Below are positions 8,256 to 17,351 of a stretch of 64,000 nt of DNA, piece by piece. The translations under genes were made by a program, and so were the position numbers. Position 1 is the first letter of the stretch. Each line of letters opens with the position of its first letter. Below the pieces are notes generated by a model. That model saw only the letters and a program-made list of their open reading frames with translations, ran no database searches and was not told the DNA's origin. The DNA comes from Paenibacillus sp. LS1 (GTDB taxonomy: Bacteria; Bacillota; Bacilli; Paenibacillales; Paenibacillaceae): NCBI RefSeq assembly GCF_026013365.1, contig NZ_JAPDOE010000006.1:62001-126000 (forward strand), read 5' to 3'.

Positions 8256-8290
8256 CATACACATCACATATATCAGGGGGAATCAGGATC

Positions 8291-9364
8291 ATGATGAAAA
8301 AGTGGATTAGCGGTTTGGCAGCAGTGGCAATGACATCGGTATTACTTGCAGGTTGTGGCAGCAGCACAGAGGATGCAACAGGCGGATCAGGCAGTGGGGG
8401 AACAGCAGCTACCAAATTGGTTATCTCCACTTGGGGCTTCTCGGAAGATTTCTTCAATGAATCGGTATTTGGTCCTTTTGAAAAAGAACATAATGTAGAC
8501 ATCGTGCTCGAAGTCGGCAATAACGCTGAACGTCTGAACAAAATCCGTCAGGGTACATCGAATGTCGATGTCATCTACCTGTCTGACTACTATGCACAAC
8601 AAGGTATTGATGAAGGTTTGTTTGAGAAAATCGATCGTTCCAAAATTCCAAATGTAAATGACATATATGATATTGCCAAAGCACCACTTGGTGAAGATTA
8701 TGGCCCTGCCTACACGGTTGGACAGCTCGGTATCGCTTATAACCCGGACCTCGTATCCAAAGAAGTGACTTCATGGAGTGACCTGTGGGACCCGGCGTTT
8801 GAAGGTAACTTGACGATCCCGAATATTACGGCAACAGCTGGCCCGATGGTTGTGGATGCAGCTTCCCGTGTAGCCGGAAACGATACGTTTAATGAAGATG
8901 CGGCATTTGCTGAACTGAAAAAACTGAGCGGCAATGTGGTGAAATTCTATAGCCAAACGTCCGAGTTCGTGAACATGTTCTCCCAGGAAGAGATTGCAGG
9001 CGGACCAATCATGGAAATGTATTTCAAAGATCTGAAAGCAGCTATTCCTAATGCGAAGTTTGTTACACCTAGCGAAGGTGCATATGCCGTGATGAACACG
9101 ATCAATGTCGTTAAAGGCAGCAAAAACAAAGAGCTTGCTGAAGAGTTCATCAACTGGCAACTTAGCCAGGATGTACAAGCGAAATCTGCCAAAGCTAAAG
9201 TTGACTCCCCAGTAAACACCAAAGTTGAACTGACTGCTGAAGAAGCAGAAGGCGTAACATATGGCGCTGACGTTGTGGAGAAGCTGAACAAGCTGGATAT
9301 GGAATTTGTGAATCAACAGGTTAAAGGTTGGACAGATCGCTGGAACCGTGAGATTGCACAATAA
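8291..9364 (+). CDS. PotD-like ABC transporter solute-binding lipoprotein, purine gene context
   Basis: A 357-residue lipoprotein with signal peptide and lipobox LLAGC (lipidated Cys22). A Ser/Gly linker follows, then a periplasmic-binding fold of the spermidine/putrescine-binding class (VISTWGFSEDFF, GTSNVDVIYLSDYYAQQ, AYNPDLV, WSDLWDPAFEGNL). The open frame extends to 8198, but the lipoprotein start at 8291 follows an AGGGGGAA site and is preferred. The matching permeases and ATPase lie at 10818-13512. A nucleoside hydrolase lies between and an adenine deaminase at the end, so a purine nucleoside or base is a likely ligand. That is inference, since the family is usually assigned to polyamines. 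Confidence 0.8.
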   Translation: MMKKWISGLAAVAMTSVLLAGCGSSTEDATGGSGSGGTAATKLVISTWGFSEDFFNESVFGPFEKEHNVDIVLEVGNNAERLNKIRQGTSNVDVIYLSDYYAQQGIDEGLFEKIDRSKIPNVNDIYDIAKAPLGEDYGPAYTVGQLGIAYNPDLVSKEVTSWSDLWDPAFEGNLTIPNITATAGPMVVDAASRVAGNDTFNEDAAFAELKKLSGNVVKFYSQTSEFVNMFSQEEIAGGPIMEMYFKDLKAAIPNAKFVTPSEGAYAVMNTINVVKGSKNKELAEEFINWQLSQDVQAKSAKAKVDSPVNTKVELTAEEAEGVTYGADVVEKLNKLDMEFVNQQVKGWTDRWNREIAQ

Positions 9365-9674
9365 AACACGTAATAGACTAAATAGTTATCTTTGATCTAT
9401 ATAGGTTTAACTGAACTTTTTACACGAGAACGGAGAGGGCAGAAATAACGTGAAGAAGCGAAGCGTTCGCCTAAAAGCTTTCTGAAAGAAAGCTGCTTCG
9501 GAAGCACGCGCTATCCCCGGATTTTCCCTTTGAAGAAGGGAATTAAAAAAAATCTGGGGATAACAGCGATCGGAATGTTATTCTGTCATCGGAGTGGTAA
9601 GTGTAAATATTCTTTAGTTGAACTTATAACATTTGCAGCAAGCAACCATATCACCGCATAGGAGTTGAGAACGG
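9365..9674. other. 310-nt gene-free stretch
   Basis: Most of this stretch is copy B of the dispersed repeat. The AGGAG ribosome site of the nucleoside hydrolase gene lies at its end. No clear promoter was recognised. Confidence 0.55.
9421..9597 (+). repeat. Dispersed intergenic repeat, copy B
   Basis: The longest copy of the family. It has a left arm GGCAGAA, a GAAGCGAAGCGTTCGC box, a 35-nt insertion at 9471-9505 shared only with copy A, a central stem TATCCCCGG (9512-9520) pairing with 9550-9562, and a right arm TTCTGTC. It is in the same orientation as the other copies. Confidence 0.7.
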
Positions 9675-10613
9675 ATGAGTGAAGCGCTGAATCGCATCAT
9701 TCTGGATGTGGACACGGGGATTGACGATGCACTGGCGATTTTGCTGGCCGTCAAAAGCCGGAAGCTGGACATCCTCGGTATCACCACGGTCTGCGGGAAC
9801 GTATCACTCCAGCAGGCAACAGAAAATACATGCAAAATCCTTGAACTCGCGGGTGCACCAGATATTCCAGTGATTGCCGGAGCAGCTGGACCACTCACTC
9901 GCAAGTCGCATTATGAACACCGGGTACATGGACAGGATGGATTGGGCGGTGCGCTGCCTGATCCGGCCGTGTCTAAGAAAGCCGAGGAAGGTTTTGCGCC
10001 AGACTTTATCGTGGAACAAGCCAAGCTCTATCCGGGCGAGCTGACCTTAATCATGACCGCACCATTAACGAACTTGGCACTCGCGCTGATGAAGTGTCCT
10101 GAATTGCCTTCTTTATTGAAGGAAGTCATCTTCATGGGTGGTGTTGTTCGCGGACATGGCAATATTACACCGACAGCTGAGTACAACACATATGCTGATC
10201 CAGAGGCCGCACGCATCGTACTGCACGCAGGCATCGAGAAGCTTACCCAAGTCGGACTGGATGTAACACGTCAAACGCTGCTGAATGAAGCAACGATTGA
10301 GCGTCTCACTGATCCTTTAATGCGCGCATACGTCGCTCAAAGTACGGAGATTTACATCAACCGTTACGAACAAATGAACGGCGTCCGCGCTTGCGCGTTA
10401 CATGATCCACTAGCCGTGGGCGTAGCCCTTGCCCCTGAACTGGTAGGACGTAAATCGTATTACGTCGATGTCGAAACCGCCAGCCGCCTGTGCGATGGCC
10501 AGATGGTATGTGACTTCCAAAAACGTTTGGGCGAGCAGCCCAATACACTCGTCTGCGAAACCGTAGACGCAGAAGCATTCCTTGAACTGTTTATCAACGC
10601 ATTAAACGCGTAG
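9675..10613 (+). CDS. Inosine/uridine-preferring nucleoside hydrolase
   Basis: A 312-residue protein of the usual family length. The N-terminal DVDTGIDDA motif (residues 11-19) binds the catalytic calcium and the ribose. Later family features include the conserved GGV stretch (FMGGVVRGHG) and HDPLAVG near residue 240. These enzymes split purine or pyrimidine nucleosides into base and ribose in the cytosol. An AGGAG site lies 10 nt before the ATG. The gene lies between the binding protein and the permeases of one ABC transporter, bracketed by two direct repeats. Together with the adenine deaminase downstream it suggests nucleoside salvage. Confidence 0.88.
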   Translation: MSEALNRIILDVDTGIDDALAILLAVKSRKLDILGITTVCGNVSLQQATENTCKILELAGAPDIPVIAGAAGPLTRKSHYEHRVHGQDGLGGALPDPAVSKKAEEGFAPDFIVEQAKLYPGELTLIMTAPLTNLALALMKCPELPSLLKEVIFMGGVVRGHGNITPTAEYNTYADPEAARIVLHAGIEKLTQVGLDVTRQTLLNEATIERLTDPLMRAYVAQSTEIYINRYEQMNGVRACALHDPLAVGVALAPELVGRKSYYVDVETASRLCDGQMVCDFQKRLGEQPNTLVCETVDAEAFLELFINALNA

Positions 10614-10634
10614 TTGCTCTGCCCCAATTAGATA

Positions 10635-10776
10635 TTTATACGATTGCGGAGAGTGCAGAACCGATCTGGAGAAGCGAAGCGTTCCCCTTTATCCCCCGAT
10701 TTTTACCTATGAAAATGAATCAATAAATCGGGGGATAACAGGGATCGAAGGACGGTACTGCAATCGGAGTACTCAA
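10635..10776 (+). repeat. Dispersed intergenic repeat, copy C
   Basis: It contains the GAAGCGAAGCGTTC box and a perfect 13-bp central stem (10690-10702 with 10725-10737). It lacks the 35-nt insertion of copies A and B. With copy B it brackets the nucleoside hydrolase gene in direct orientation. Confidence 0.65.
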
Positions 10777-10817
10777 GTATCAATCTCGAATTAAATTTAC
10801 AAGTCAGGAGTATCGCG

Positions 10818-11639
10818 ATGAAGAAATCAGTAATCTACTGGCTATTGCTGCCGGGGTTCGTGTTTTTGGCGGCATTTATGATCATTCCGATTGTCCTGAC
10901 GATCGGGTCGACGTTTTTCCAAGAAAACTCCTTCACGTTTGAAGGATACATGCATTTTTTCAGAGACCCATACTTTTTGAAAATATTGCTTACGACGCTG
11001 CAAGTCAGCGTGGTCACCACTATCGTCTGTGTGGTGCTCGGATTCCCGACAGCTTATTATATTTCGCAGAAAGCGCCGCGCCGCAAAGGCATTTTGCTGG
11101 CACTGGCGATCTTCCCACTGCTGACGAGCCCGGTCGTGCGCTCGTTTAGCTGGATGATCATTCTTGGACGCAAAGGGCTGATCAATAACACCCTTGTTGG
11201 CCTCGGTATCGTGGACAAGCCGCTGGATATTCTGTATACGCCGGCAGCGATGATGATCGGTCTGACGCACCTGTTCCTGCCACTGATGATTATCTCTCTG
11301 GTGGGCGTGCTTGAGAACATTGACGGTGACCTGCTCAAAGCAGCACAAAGTCTGGGCGCATCGCGCATTACGGCATTCCGCCGGGTCGTGTTCCCGCTGG
11401 CTGTGCCAGGACTTGTGATCGGAGCTGTGCTTGTCTTTGTCGGAAGCCTGACGGCGTATACCACACCTGCCCTCCTTGGAGGCAAACAGCGCGTGATTGC
11501 TACGTTCCTGTATCAGAACGCCATGACCCTCAACGACTGGTATCTGGCCTCGGTTGTTGCCGCGATTATGATTGTGATTACATTTGTCGTCGTCGGTGTC
11601 ATGAACAAAATGGCCAAAACTTTAAATCCGAAGGGGTAG
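10818..11639 (+). CDS. ABC transporter permease, PotB-like
   Basis: A 273-residue integral membrane protein with about six membrane segments. The ABC-permease coupling loop is visible as LLKAAQSLGASRITAFRRVVFPL, split here for clarity as the EAA-type helix and the following GAS turn. The start has a TCAGGAG site. It pairs with the next gene 4 nt downstream to form a heterodimeric channel. The family is PotB/ModB-like and is classically linked to spermidine/putrescine uptake. Here the neighbours act on purines, so the transported compound may be a nucleoside or nucleobase (inference). Confidence 0.85.
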   Translation: MKKSVIYWLLLPGFVFLAAFMIIPIVLTIGSTFFQENSFTFEGYMHFFRDPYFLKILLTTLQVSVVTTIVCVVLGFPTAYYISQKAPRRKGILLALAIFPLLTSPVVRSFSWMIILGRKGLINNTLVGLGIVDKPLDILYTPAAMMIGLTHLFLPLMIISLVGVLENIDGDLLKAAQSLGASRITAFRRVVFPLAVPGLVIGAVLVFVGSLTAYTTPALLGGKQRVIATFLYQNAMTLNDWYLASVVAAIMIVITFVVVGVMNKMAKTLNPKG

Positions 11640-11643
11640 ACAT

Positions 11644-12435
11644 ATGCGGGAGAAACATATCGGGCTGGGCCTGTTCAGTCTGCTGGTCTTTATCTTTCTG
11701 CTGGGCCCGCTTCTGATCATATCGGTCACTTCGTTTGAACCGGGAACGGTACTCAAATTTCCGCCGGAAGGGTTCTCCTTCCGCTGGTATGAGAATATTT
11801 TCAACACAGGCGGTTTCCTTCGCACATTCCAGACGTCCATCATCATTTCCCTGTTGGGGAACCTGTTGGCACTGGTGCTCGGAGTTCCGGCTGCGTATGC
11901 ACTTAGTCGTTACGATTTCAAAGGCAAGTCCGTGCTGAACGCACTGTTCCTGTCTCCGGTATTGATCCCGGGAATCGTGCTTGGTTTTACATTGATGAAA
12001 TACCTGATCGTAATCTACCATCTGCCGATGTACCTCGGATTGTTGATTGGTCATACGATTATCATGCTTCCATTTATCATTCGAGTTATCGCGTCGAGTC
12101 TGTCGAGCTTTGATTTTGCAGTGGAAGAAGCTGCGCTGAGTCTTGGTGCGGGACGGGTAAGAACGTTCTTCACGATCGTGCTTCCTAACATCCGCTCAGG
12201 AATTATCGCCGCGGTGCTGATTGCCTTCTTGGAGTCCTTCAACAACGTGGACATCTCGGTGTTTATGACCGGACCAGGGGTAAGCACATTACCGATCCAG
12301 ATGCTGACGTATGTGGAGAATTATTTTGACCCAACGATTGCAGCGATTTCCGTGCTATTGATGGTACTGACCGGACTCTTAATGTTCGTGATCGAACGGA
12401 TCATGGGCGGATTTTCATACTTTACTAAACGTTAA
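11644..12435 (+). CDS. ABC transporter permease, PotC-like
   Basis: A 263-residue permease with six predicted membrane segments. The cytoplasmic coupling loop reads VEEAALSLGAGRVRTF. It starts 4 nt after the first permease gene, so the two are translationally close and should form the transport channel. The ATPase gene follows with only its ribosome site between. Like its partner it belongs to the PotC branch of binding-protein-dependent permeases. Confidence 0.85.
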   Translation: MREKHIGLGLFSLLVFIFLLGPLLIISVTSFEPGTVLKFPPEGFSFRWYENIFNTGGFLRTFQTSIIISLLGNLLALVLGVPAAYALSRYDFKGKSVLNALFLSPVLIPGIVLGFTLMKYLIVIYHLPMYLGLLIGHTIIMLPFIIRVIASSLSSFDFAVEEAALSLGAGRVRTFFTIVLPNIRSGIIAAVLIAFLESFNNVDISVFMTGPGVSTLPIQMLTYVENYFDPTIAAISVLLMVLTGLLMFVIERIMGGFSYFTKR

Positions 12436-12453
12436 TTGGAGGCGCAGAACGCT

Positions 12454-13512
12454 ATGGCATTGCTGACATTAGACCACGTATCCGTGGCATACGATAAGCA
12501 GACAATCCTGAAGGATTTTCAGTTGGAGCTGGAAAAAGGTAAACTGCTCTCCCTGCTCGGACCGAGCGGTTGCGGCAAAACAACTACGCTGCGCCTCATC
12601 GCCGGATTTCTGGAAGCATCACAGGGTAAGTTTATGTTCGGCGGCAAGGATTATACGAAGGTTCCGGCGAACAAGCGGAACTTCGGATTTGTATTTCAGA
12701 GTTATGCGTTATTCCCGCATCTGTCTGTCTATGACAACGTGGCCTTTGGTCTACGGATGCGTAAAGTAAAAGACAAGGACATCTCTTCCCGTGTGATGCG
12801 AATTCTGGAAGTGGTTAACCTGAATGGATTTGAGAAACGTTTTCCACAAGAACTGTCCGGTGGACAGCGTCAGCGTGTAGCCATTGCTCGTGCATTGGTG
12901 ATTGAACCTGACCTGCTCTTGTTCGACGAACCACTCAGTAACCTGGATGCCAACCTGCGCCTTAACATGCGGGTGGAGATTCGCCGTATTCAGCAAGAGC
13001 TGGGCATTACAACGCTGTATGTCTCTCATGACCAGGAAGAGTGCTTCTCGATCTCGGATCAGGTAGCGATTATGAACAAAGGCGTGGTTGAGCAGCTCGA
13101 CCGCCCGGAAACGATTTTTAAATATCCGGCAACGGAGTTTGTAGCACGATTCATCGGGTTCCATAATTTCATTGAATTCGCTGAGCGTACTGATGCAGGT
13201 GAAGTGATTACACTGACCGCAGGTGGACGCACGTTTACAGCAACAGCCCATCCTGGAACTGCACGTCCTGGTGCACGTAAAGGCGCGATTCGCCCGGATG
13301 ATCTGATTGTTAGTGGAGATACCTCTGCGAATGTGGTGAATGCTTTGCCGGGCATTATCAAAGTTAGCACATATCTGGGACGCAGCTATCAATATGTGGT
13401 CGAGACGGAACTCGGTGATTTTACAGCAAATCAGGAGATGGAAACACCGTACCTTAGTGGGCAGCGTGTTAGCCTGATTTTCCCACAGGACAAGCTTGTA
13501 CTGGTGGAGTAG
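12454..13512 (+). CDS. ABC transporter ATP-binding protein, PotA-like
   Basis: A 352-residue ATPase with Walker A GPSGCGKTT (36-44), signature LSGGQRQRVAIARAL, Walker B LLLFDEP, and the H-loop in SHDQEE. A C-terminal TOBE-type domain of about 110 residues is typical of the PotA/MalK group. The frame opens at 12436, but GGAGG at 12438-12442 places the start at ATG 12454. It energises the PotBC-like channel encoded just upstream. It is the last transporter gene; the adenine deaminase follows after 175 nt without a visible terminator. Confidence 0.88.
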   Translation: MALLTLDHVSVAYDKQTILKDFQLELEKGKLLSLLGPSGCGKTTTLRLIAGFLEASQGKFMFGGKDYTKVPANKRNFGFVFQSYALFPHLSVYDNVAFGLRMRKVKDKDISSRVMRILEVVNLNGFEKRFPQELSGGQRQRVAIARALVIEPDLLLFDEPLSNLDANLRLNMRVEIRRIQQELGITTLYVSHDQEECFSISDQVAIMNKGVVEQLDRPETIFKYPATEFVARFIGFHNFIEFAERTDAGEVITLTAGGRTFTATAHPGTARPGARKGAIRPDDLIVSGDTSANVVNALPGIIKVSTYLGRSYQYVVETELGDFTANQEMETPYLSGQRVSLIFPQDKLVLVE

Positions 13513-13687
13513 CCGTGAATGTAGGGAATAGCTTGAGGAAATAAGAGCAGTAAAGAAGGCAGCTCATGCGATGATTCCGGACGAGGGCAGTGTTGCGCAG
13601 TCATGTGCAGTACAGCAGATTAAAGTGCAGGTTCATTGTCCGGTTCGCATCGCCGTGAAATGCTTGTGAAGAAGGAGATTATGCCCC

Positions 13688-15427
13688 ATGCGTGCAGATC
13701 AACTAATTGTGAATGTACATGTGTATAACAGTTATTATAAACGGTTTGAAATGAACAACGTCGCTGTGTTGGACGGCAGATTTCTATATGTTGGACCCGG
13801 CGGACCTGAGTTGATTCAGGCAGACGAAGTCATTGATGCGCGGGGAAGATACATGATTCCTGGCTTGATTGATATCCATCTGCATATCGAAAGTACGATG
13901 GTAACACCGGAAACCTTCTCTCATGGTCTGATTGGCTGCGGGGTAACGTCCATTGTCGCAGAACCGCATGAGATGGCAAATGTGTTTGGGCTGGAAGGTG
14001 TGCAGGAGATGATGACTGTGAGTCGGGACACCACCGTGGATATGTTCTATGCGATCCCGAGTTCCGTTCCGGCAACCCCGATGGAGACAACAGGCGGTTC
14101 AATCGAGATTGAAGATATGGACGTGCTGCTCGCCACTGGCGAGATCATCTGTCTGGGCGAGATCATGAACTATGTCGATGTCATCCGTGATCCGGAGTGC
14201 AAGACGAACCAGATTTTACAGCATATCCGCAAAAACTACCCGGATCTTGTGATCGAAGGTCATACACCGAAACTGCTTGGACTCGATCTGCACCGACTGA
14301 TCTACGCAGGTATTGATTCCGATCATACCCATCAGAGCATTGAGGGATTACAGGCGCGGATTGCGGCAGGTATGTTTATTGAAATTCAGGAGAAATCAAT
14401 GACCCCGGAAGTCATGGAGTACCTGATTCAACATGATGTGGCGCAGCATTTCTGCTTCGTAACGGATGATGTAATGCCGGATTCACTGGTGGAGCATGGT
14501 CATCTGGATCATATCGTACGTAAAGCAATTCAGATGGGGATGCGTCCGGAAGATGCGATTTATGCAGCAACATCAACCTCTGCCTCCCGGATGAAAATGA
14601 CCGATCGTGGCAGCGTGGCCCCAGGCAAAGTGGCCGATTATGTGTTGCTATCCAACCTGGAAGAGCTTTCGATTGATCAGGTGTACAAAAACGGCCGCAA
14701 AGCTTATGACGGTTCCGAACCGTATAAGCAAGAACGAGTAATCGGGCAGTTCCCACCTCACTTCTATAAGAGTGTACAGTTGGAGAAGCTGGGCGTAGCA
14801 GATTTTACAATTCAGTTGTCAGATCCAAAAGTCAGTGGATCAGGTGTTGAAATCGCTGGTGAAGGTGAGCACCAATGCCGTGTCATGATGGTGAAGGATG
14901 GTTCTACTTTTGTAGAAGAACATATTGCACCGATTCAGTCTGCAGATGGCGAATTGCTATGGGAACAAAGCGGATATGCGCAGATCGCGACCTTTGAACG
15001 TTATGGCGTGAACGGCAATCATGCACACGGTCTGATCGGTGGAGATACCATTAAACGCGGTGCTATTGCGACGACATATTCGCACGACAATCACAACCTG
15101 CTGGTTGTAGGACGTAATCGTGAAGATATGATATTGGCAGCTAACACAGTGATTTCGAGCCAAGGGGGCTTCTGTGTAGTGGAAGACGGCAAGGTGCTGT
15201 CCCATCTGGAACTTCCTGTAGGTGGCATTTTGACGGAAGAACCACTGGCAGTGGTGTCCCATCAAGTGAAGGAACTGAGAGCAGCCATGCTGTCTCTTGG
15301 ATATGTACATTACAACCCGATCATGTCGATCAGTACTCATTCTCTTGCGGTAAGTCCGGCTCTGAAGATCACGGACCATGGCCTGATTGATGTGAATGCA
15401 GGTAAGGTTGTATCGTTAATTGTTTAA
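13688..15427 (+). CDS. ade: Adenine deaminase
   Basis: A 579-residue protein of the usual length for Ade-type adenine deaminases of the amidohydrolase superfamily. The metal-binding PGLIDIHLHIEST motif (His64 and His66) lies near the start, followed by VAEPHEMANV. The C-terminal domain contains NGNHAHGLIGG and FCVVEDGKV. It hydrolyses adenine to hypoxanthine and ammonia. The AAGGAG site 11 nt upstream supports the ATG at 13688. Its place behind a transporter and a nucleoside hydrolase fits a path from imported adenosine to adenine to hypoxanthine. A strong terminator follows. Confidence 0.9.
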   Translation: MRADQLIVNVHVYNSYYKRFEMNNVAVLDGRFLYVGPGGPELIQADEVIDARGRYMIPGLIDIHLHIESTMVTPETFSHGLIGCGVTSIVAEPHEMANVFGLEGVQEMMTVSRDTTVDMFYAIPSSVPATPMETTGGSIEIEDMDVLLATGEIICLGEIMNYVDVIRDPECKTNQILQHIRKNYPDLVIEGHTPKLLGLDLHRLIYAGIDSDHTHQSIEGLQARIAAGMFIEIQEKSMTPEVMEYLIQHDVAQHFCFVTDDVMPDSLVEHGHLDHIVRKAIQMGMRPEDAIYAATSTSASRMKMTDRGSVAPGKVADYVLLSNLEELSIDQVYKNGRKAYDGSEPYKQERVIGQFPPHFYKSVQLEKLGVADFTIQLSDPKVSGSGVEIAGEGEHQCRVMMVKDGSTFVEEHIAPIQSADGELLWEQSGYAQIATFERYGVNGNHAHGLIGGDTIKRGAIATTYSHDNHNLLVVGRNREDMILAANTVISSQGGFCVVEDGKVLSHLELPVGGILTEEPLAVVSHQVKELRAAMLSLGYVHYNPIMSISTHSLAVSPALKITDHGLIDVNAGKVVSLIV

Positions 15428-15512
15428 GTGTGATAGATACATCTGGTGGTCTGCTTGCGATGATCCATTCGATTATTCGTTATTATATCGTTTGTGTGTT
15501 CTATAAGAAAAA

Positions 15513-15550
15513 GAAGCCCCAGTTCACTCAGGTGAGCGGGGCTTCTTTTT
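15513..15550 (+). terminator. Intrinsic terminator of the purine/ABC cluster
   Basis: GAAGCCCC (15513-15520) pairs with GGGGCTTC (15538-15545), extended inside by TTCAC/GTGAG, and is followed by five T. Confidence 0.85.
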
Positions 15551-15607
15551 CGCGGATTCATTTTCGTATTATCATGTTCGTGTAATTATATATAATCGGA
15601 AACCCAC

Positions 15608-15793
15608 TTATTTTAATTTCTCTGGATTCTTCACCTTAATGGAGACCACTTCCCCGCAATCCAAACAAACGGTATATACTCTTTCCGAACCAATTGATAA
15701 TTTCTTATTCAATGGACGAAGATTGATGAAGTCGGATGCCTGTACGAAAGACGTGCTTCCACAATCGGTGCAATTCTTTACAGAAGTACTCAT
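15608..15793 (-). CDS. Small zinc-ribbon protein
   Basis: A 61-residue protein with two knuckles, CTDC near the N-terminus and CLDC about 35 residues later, which should hold one zinc ion. An AAGGTGG site lies 9-10 nt upstream of the ATG at 15793; a longer frame to 15817 has no ribosome site. Small ribbons of this kind are common in Bacilli and have no assigned role. No partner gene is evident. Confidence 0.6.
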   Translation of the reverse strand: MSTSVKNCTDCGSTSFVQASDFINLRPLNKKLSIGSERVYTVCLDCGEVVSIKVKNPEKLK

Positions 15794-15929
15794 ATGTTCA
15801 TTCCACCTTTGTATCATTTTGGATGTGTTCTTTAATAATTATATTCCAGTAACTGGGATGGGGCAATCATTCATTATCCACAGTTATCATTTGAGCAAGA
15901 CTATGTACTCCAATGGAAAAAGAGTCCCC

Positions 15930-15976
15930 CATCATCGTGTCCTGCTATTCATGATAATTAGCAGGACACGATGATG
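15930..15976 (-). terminator. Long perfect hairpin, probable terminator of the 16.0-16.3 kb gene
   Basis: An 18-bp perfect stem (15930-15947 with 15959-15976) with an 11-nt loop lies 26 nt past the stop of the minus-strand gene. A short T-rich stretch follows a few bases later on the minus strand. Confidence 0.6.
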
Positions 15977-16001
15977 TAAGGACTACTCTTCTATATTTGA
16001 T

Positions 16002-16271
16002 CTACCAGGTAAGCCAACCGCTTGTACGTTTATAGTTGTACAGAAGATCATACTGCTCATAGTACATGAGACGCTTCATTTTGGTTCTATACAGACGATA
16101 ATCATGTTTACGAGCGGCTTTACATTCTTTGTTGTAATGCGTGCTCTTGATTCCTTTACGGTGATCTTTCAGCTTTTCTTTTCTTGGATCAATGAACTTC
16201 TTGTTGTGTCTCTGTGCGAAATTTGTTTCATTTTCCCATGATTGAATCTCTTCCTGTGTGAACATCTTCAT
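16002..16271 (-). CDS. Small basic hypothetical protein
   Basis: Up to 89 residues, rich in Lys, Arg and Tyr (HNKKFIDPRKEKLKDHR, KMKRLMYYEQYDLLYNY), with no signal, membrane segment or Cys motif. I do not recognise a family. The start could be the ATG at 16271 or the one at 16265, which lies at a better distance from a GGGGA site. The long hairpin just past the stop supports a real transcription unit. A nucleic-acid-binding role would fit the charge but is only a guess. Confidence 0.4.
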   Translation of the reverse strand: MKMFTQEEIQSWENETNFAQRHNKKFIDPRKEKLKDHRKGIKSTHYNKECKAARKHDYRLYRTKMKRLMYYEQYDLLYNYKRTSGWLTW

Positions 16272-16552
16272 CCCCGTTGTACCGGGCTAGATTTTGGCTT
16301 GAGTAGCCAGTGCCTTGAGCACAACTAATAGAAGAAGAATTTTGGGTTGAACATCGTCATCACCTCAGATTTAATCATCCTTATTTTAACATATAAAGCC
16401 GTCCGATCAATTCTAGTCTAAGCGTTATTATGGGCACTGTTCTGGAGTAGAAGTGATAACGCAATAAATCCCTTTTGGACGAGGCATAGGATTACATATA
16501 TAGTAGTAAGAAGAGAATGCTTGAGACAGGAGCAGGAGGATCAGTAACAACT

Positions 16553-17290
16553 ATGAATATAAAAAATGAAGCTAAAACGATATTTTTCGATGTGGATGAT
16601 ACGTTATATGATCACTTGGAGCCGCTTCGTGGCGCGTTGCAGGACGTTCTCGGCCTGCCGGATGATTTCCCTTATGCTGAGGCCTATCACCGTTTTCGCT
16701 ATTACAGTGACTGGCTGTCTGCACAAGAAGATCTATCCGCTGTACCAGAACCGGATGCAGTAGAGCGAATGCGTCGTCGGAGGTTTGAGTTGACGATGGA
16801 GGAGTTTGGACTCCCTCTACAATCGGGACAGGCTGAAAAACTACAAGCACAGTATCTGAGCAGACAGTTCGAGATTGTACCTTTTGAAGGAGCATATGAT
16901 CTGATCAGAAGGCTTCAGGCAGAAGGTCACACCGTTGGTCTGATCACCAATGGAGAAGGAGAGCACCAGCGGCGCAAGCTTGAAGCACTGGATGTGCTCA
17001 GTCTCGTTGATGAGCATCTGATTTTCATCTCCGGTACAACTGGGTATGCGAAGCCGGATCGCAGGTTGTTCGAATATGTGAGTAAGCAGTCCGGGACAGA
17101 TGCCCGTTCCAGCTATTACATCGGAGACTCGTGGCGTAATGATGTGGTAGGTGCAGTGGATGCAGGCTGGACAGTTATCTGGTTCAACCATCGGGCGGCG
17201 CTACCGGAGTCCGATCATCAACCTCATTTTGTAGCATCGAGCTATGAAGAGATCAGTCGTATTCTGACTTTTGAGTGTGTTCGAGTTTAA
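16553..17290 (+). CDS. HAD-family hydrolase (YjjG-like phosphatase)
   Basis: A 245-residue protein with all four HAD motifs: DVDDT (nucleophile Asp13, acid Asp15), ITNG, the Lys in GYAKPDRRLF, and the acidic pair region IGDSWRNDVVGA. The cap domain sits between motifs I and II, as in YjjG-like nucleotidases and general phosphatases. The start is placed at 16553 after an AGGAGGA site with a somewhat long gap; the ATG at 16517 would add 12 poorly conserved residues. The substrate cannot be read from the sequence. It is a single gene with its own terminator. Confidence 0.8.
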   Translation: MNIKNEAKTIFFDVDDTLYDHLEPLRGALQDVLGLPDDFPYAEAYHRFRYYSDWLSAQEDLSAVPEPDAVERMRRRRFELTMEEFGLPLQSGQAEKLQAQYLSRQFEIVPFEGAYDLIRRLQAEGHTVGLITNGEGEHQRRKLEALDVLSLVDEHLIFISGTTGYAKPDRRLFEYVSKQSGTDARSSYYIGDSWRNDVVGAVDAGWTVIWFNHRAALPESDHQPHFVASSYEEISRILTFECVRV

Positions 17291-17309
17291 GGAGATTTAT
17301 GTTTAAAGG

Positions 17310-17351
17310 AGCAGTCCTGTTACGGTTTTAGGTGCAGGTCTGCTTTTTTTT
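17310..17351 (+). terminator. Intrinsic terminator of the HAD gene
   Basis: AGCAGTCCTG (17310-17319) pairs with CAGGTCTGCT (17335-17344) with one mismatch, followed by seven T. Confidence 0.75.
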
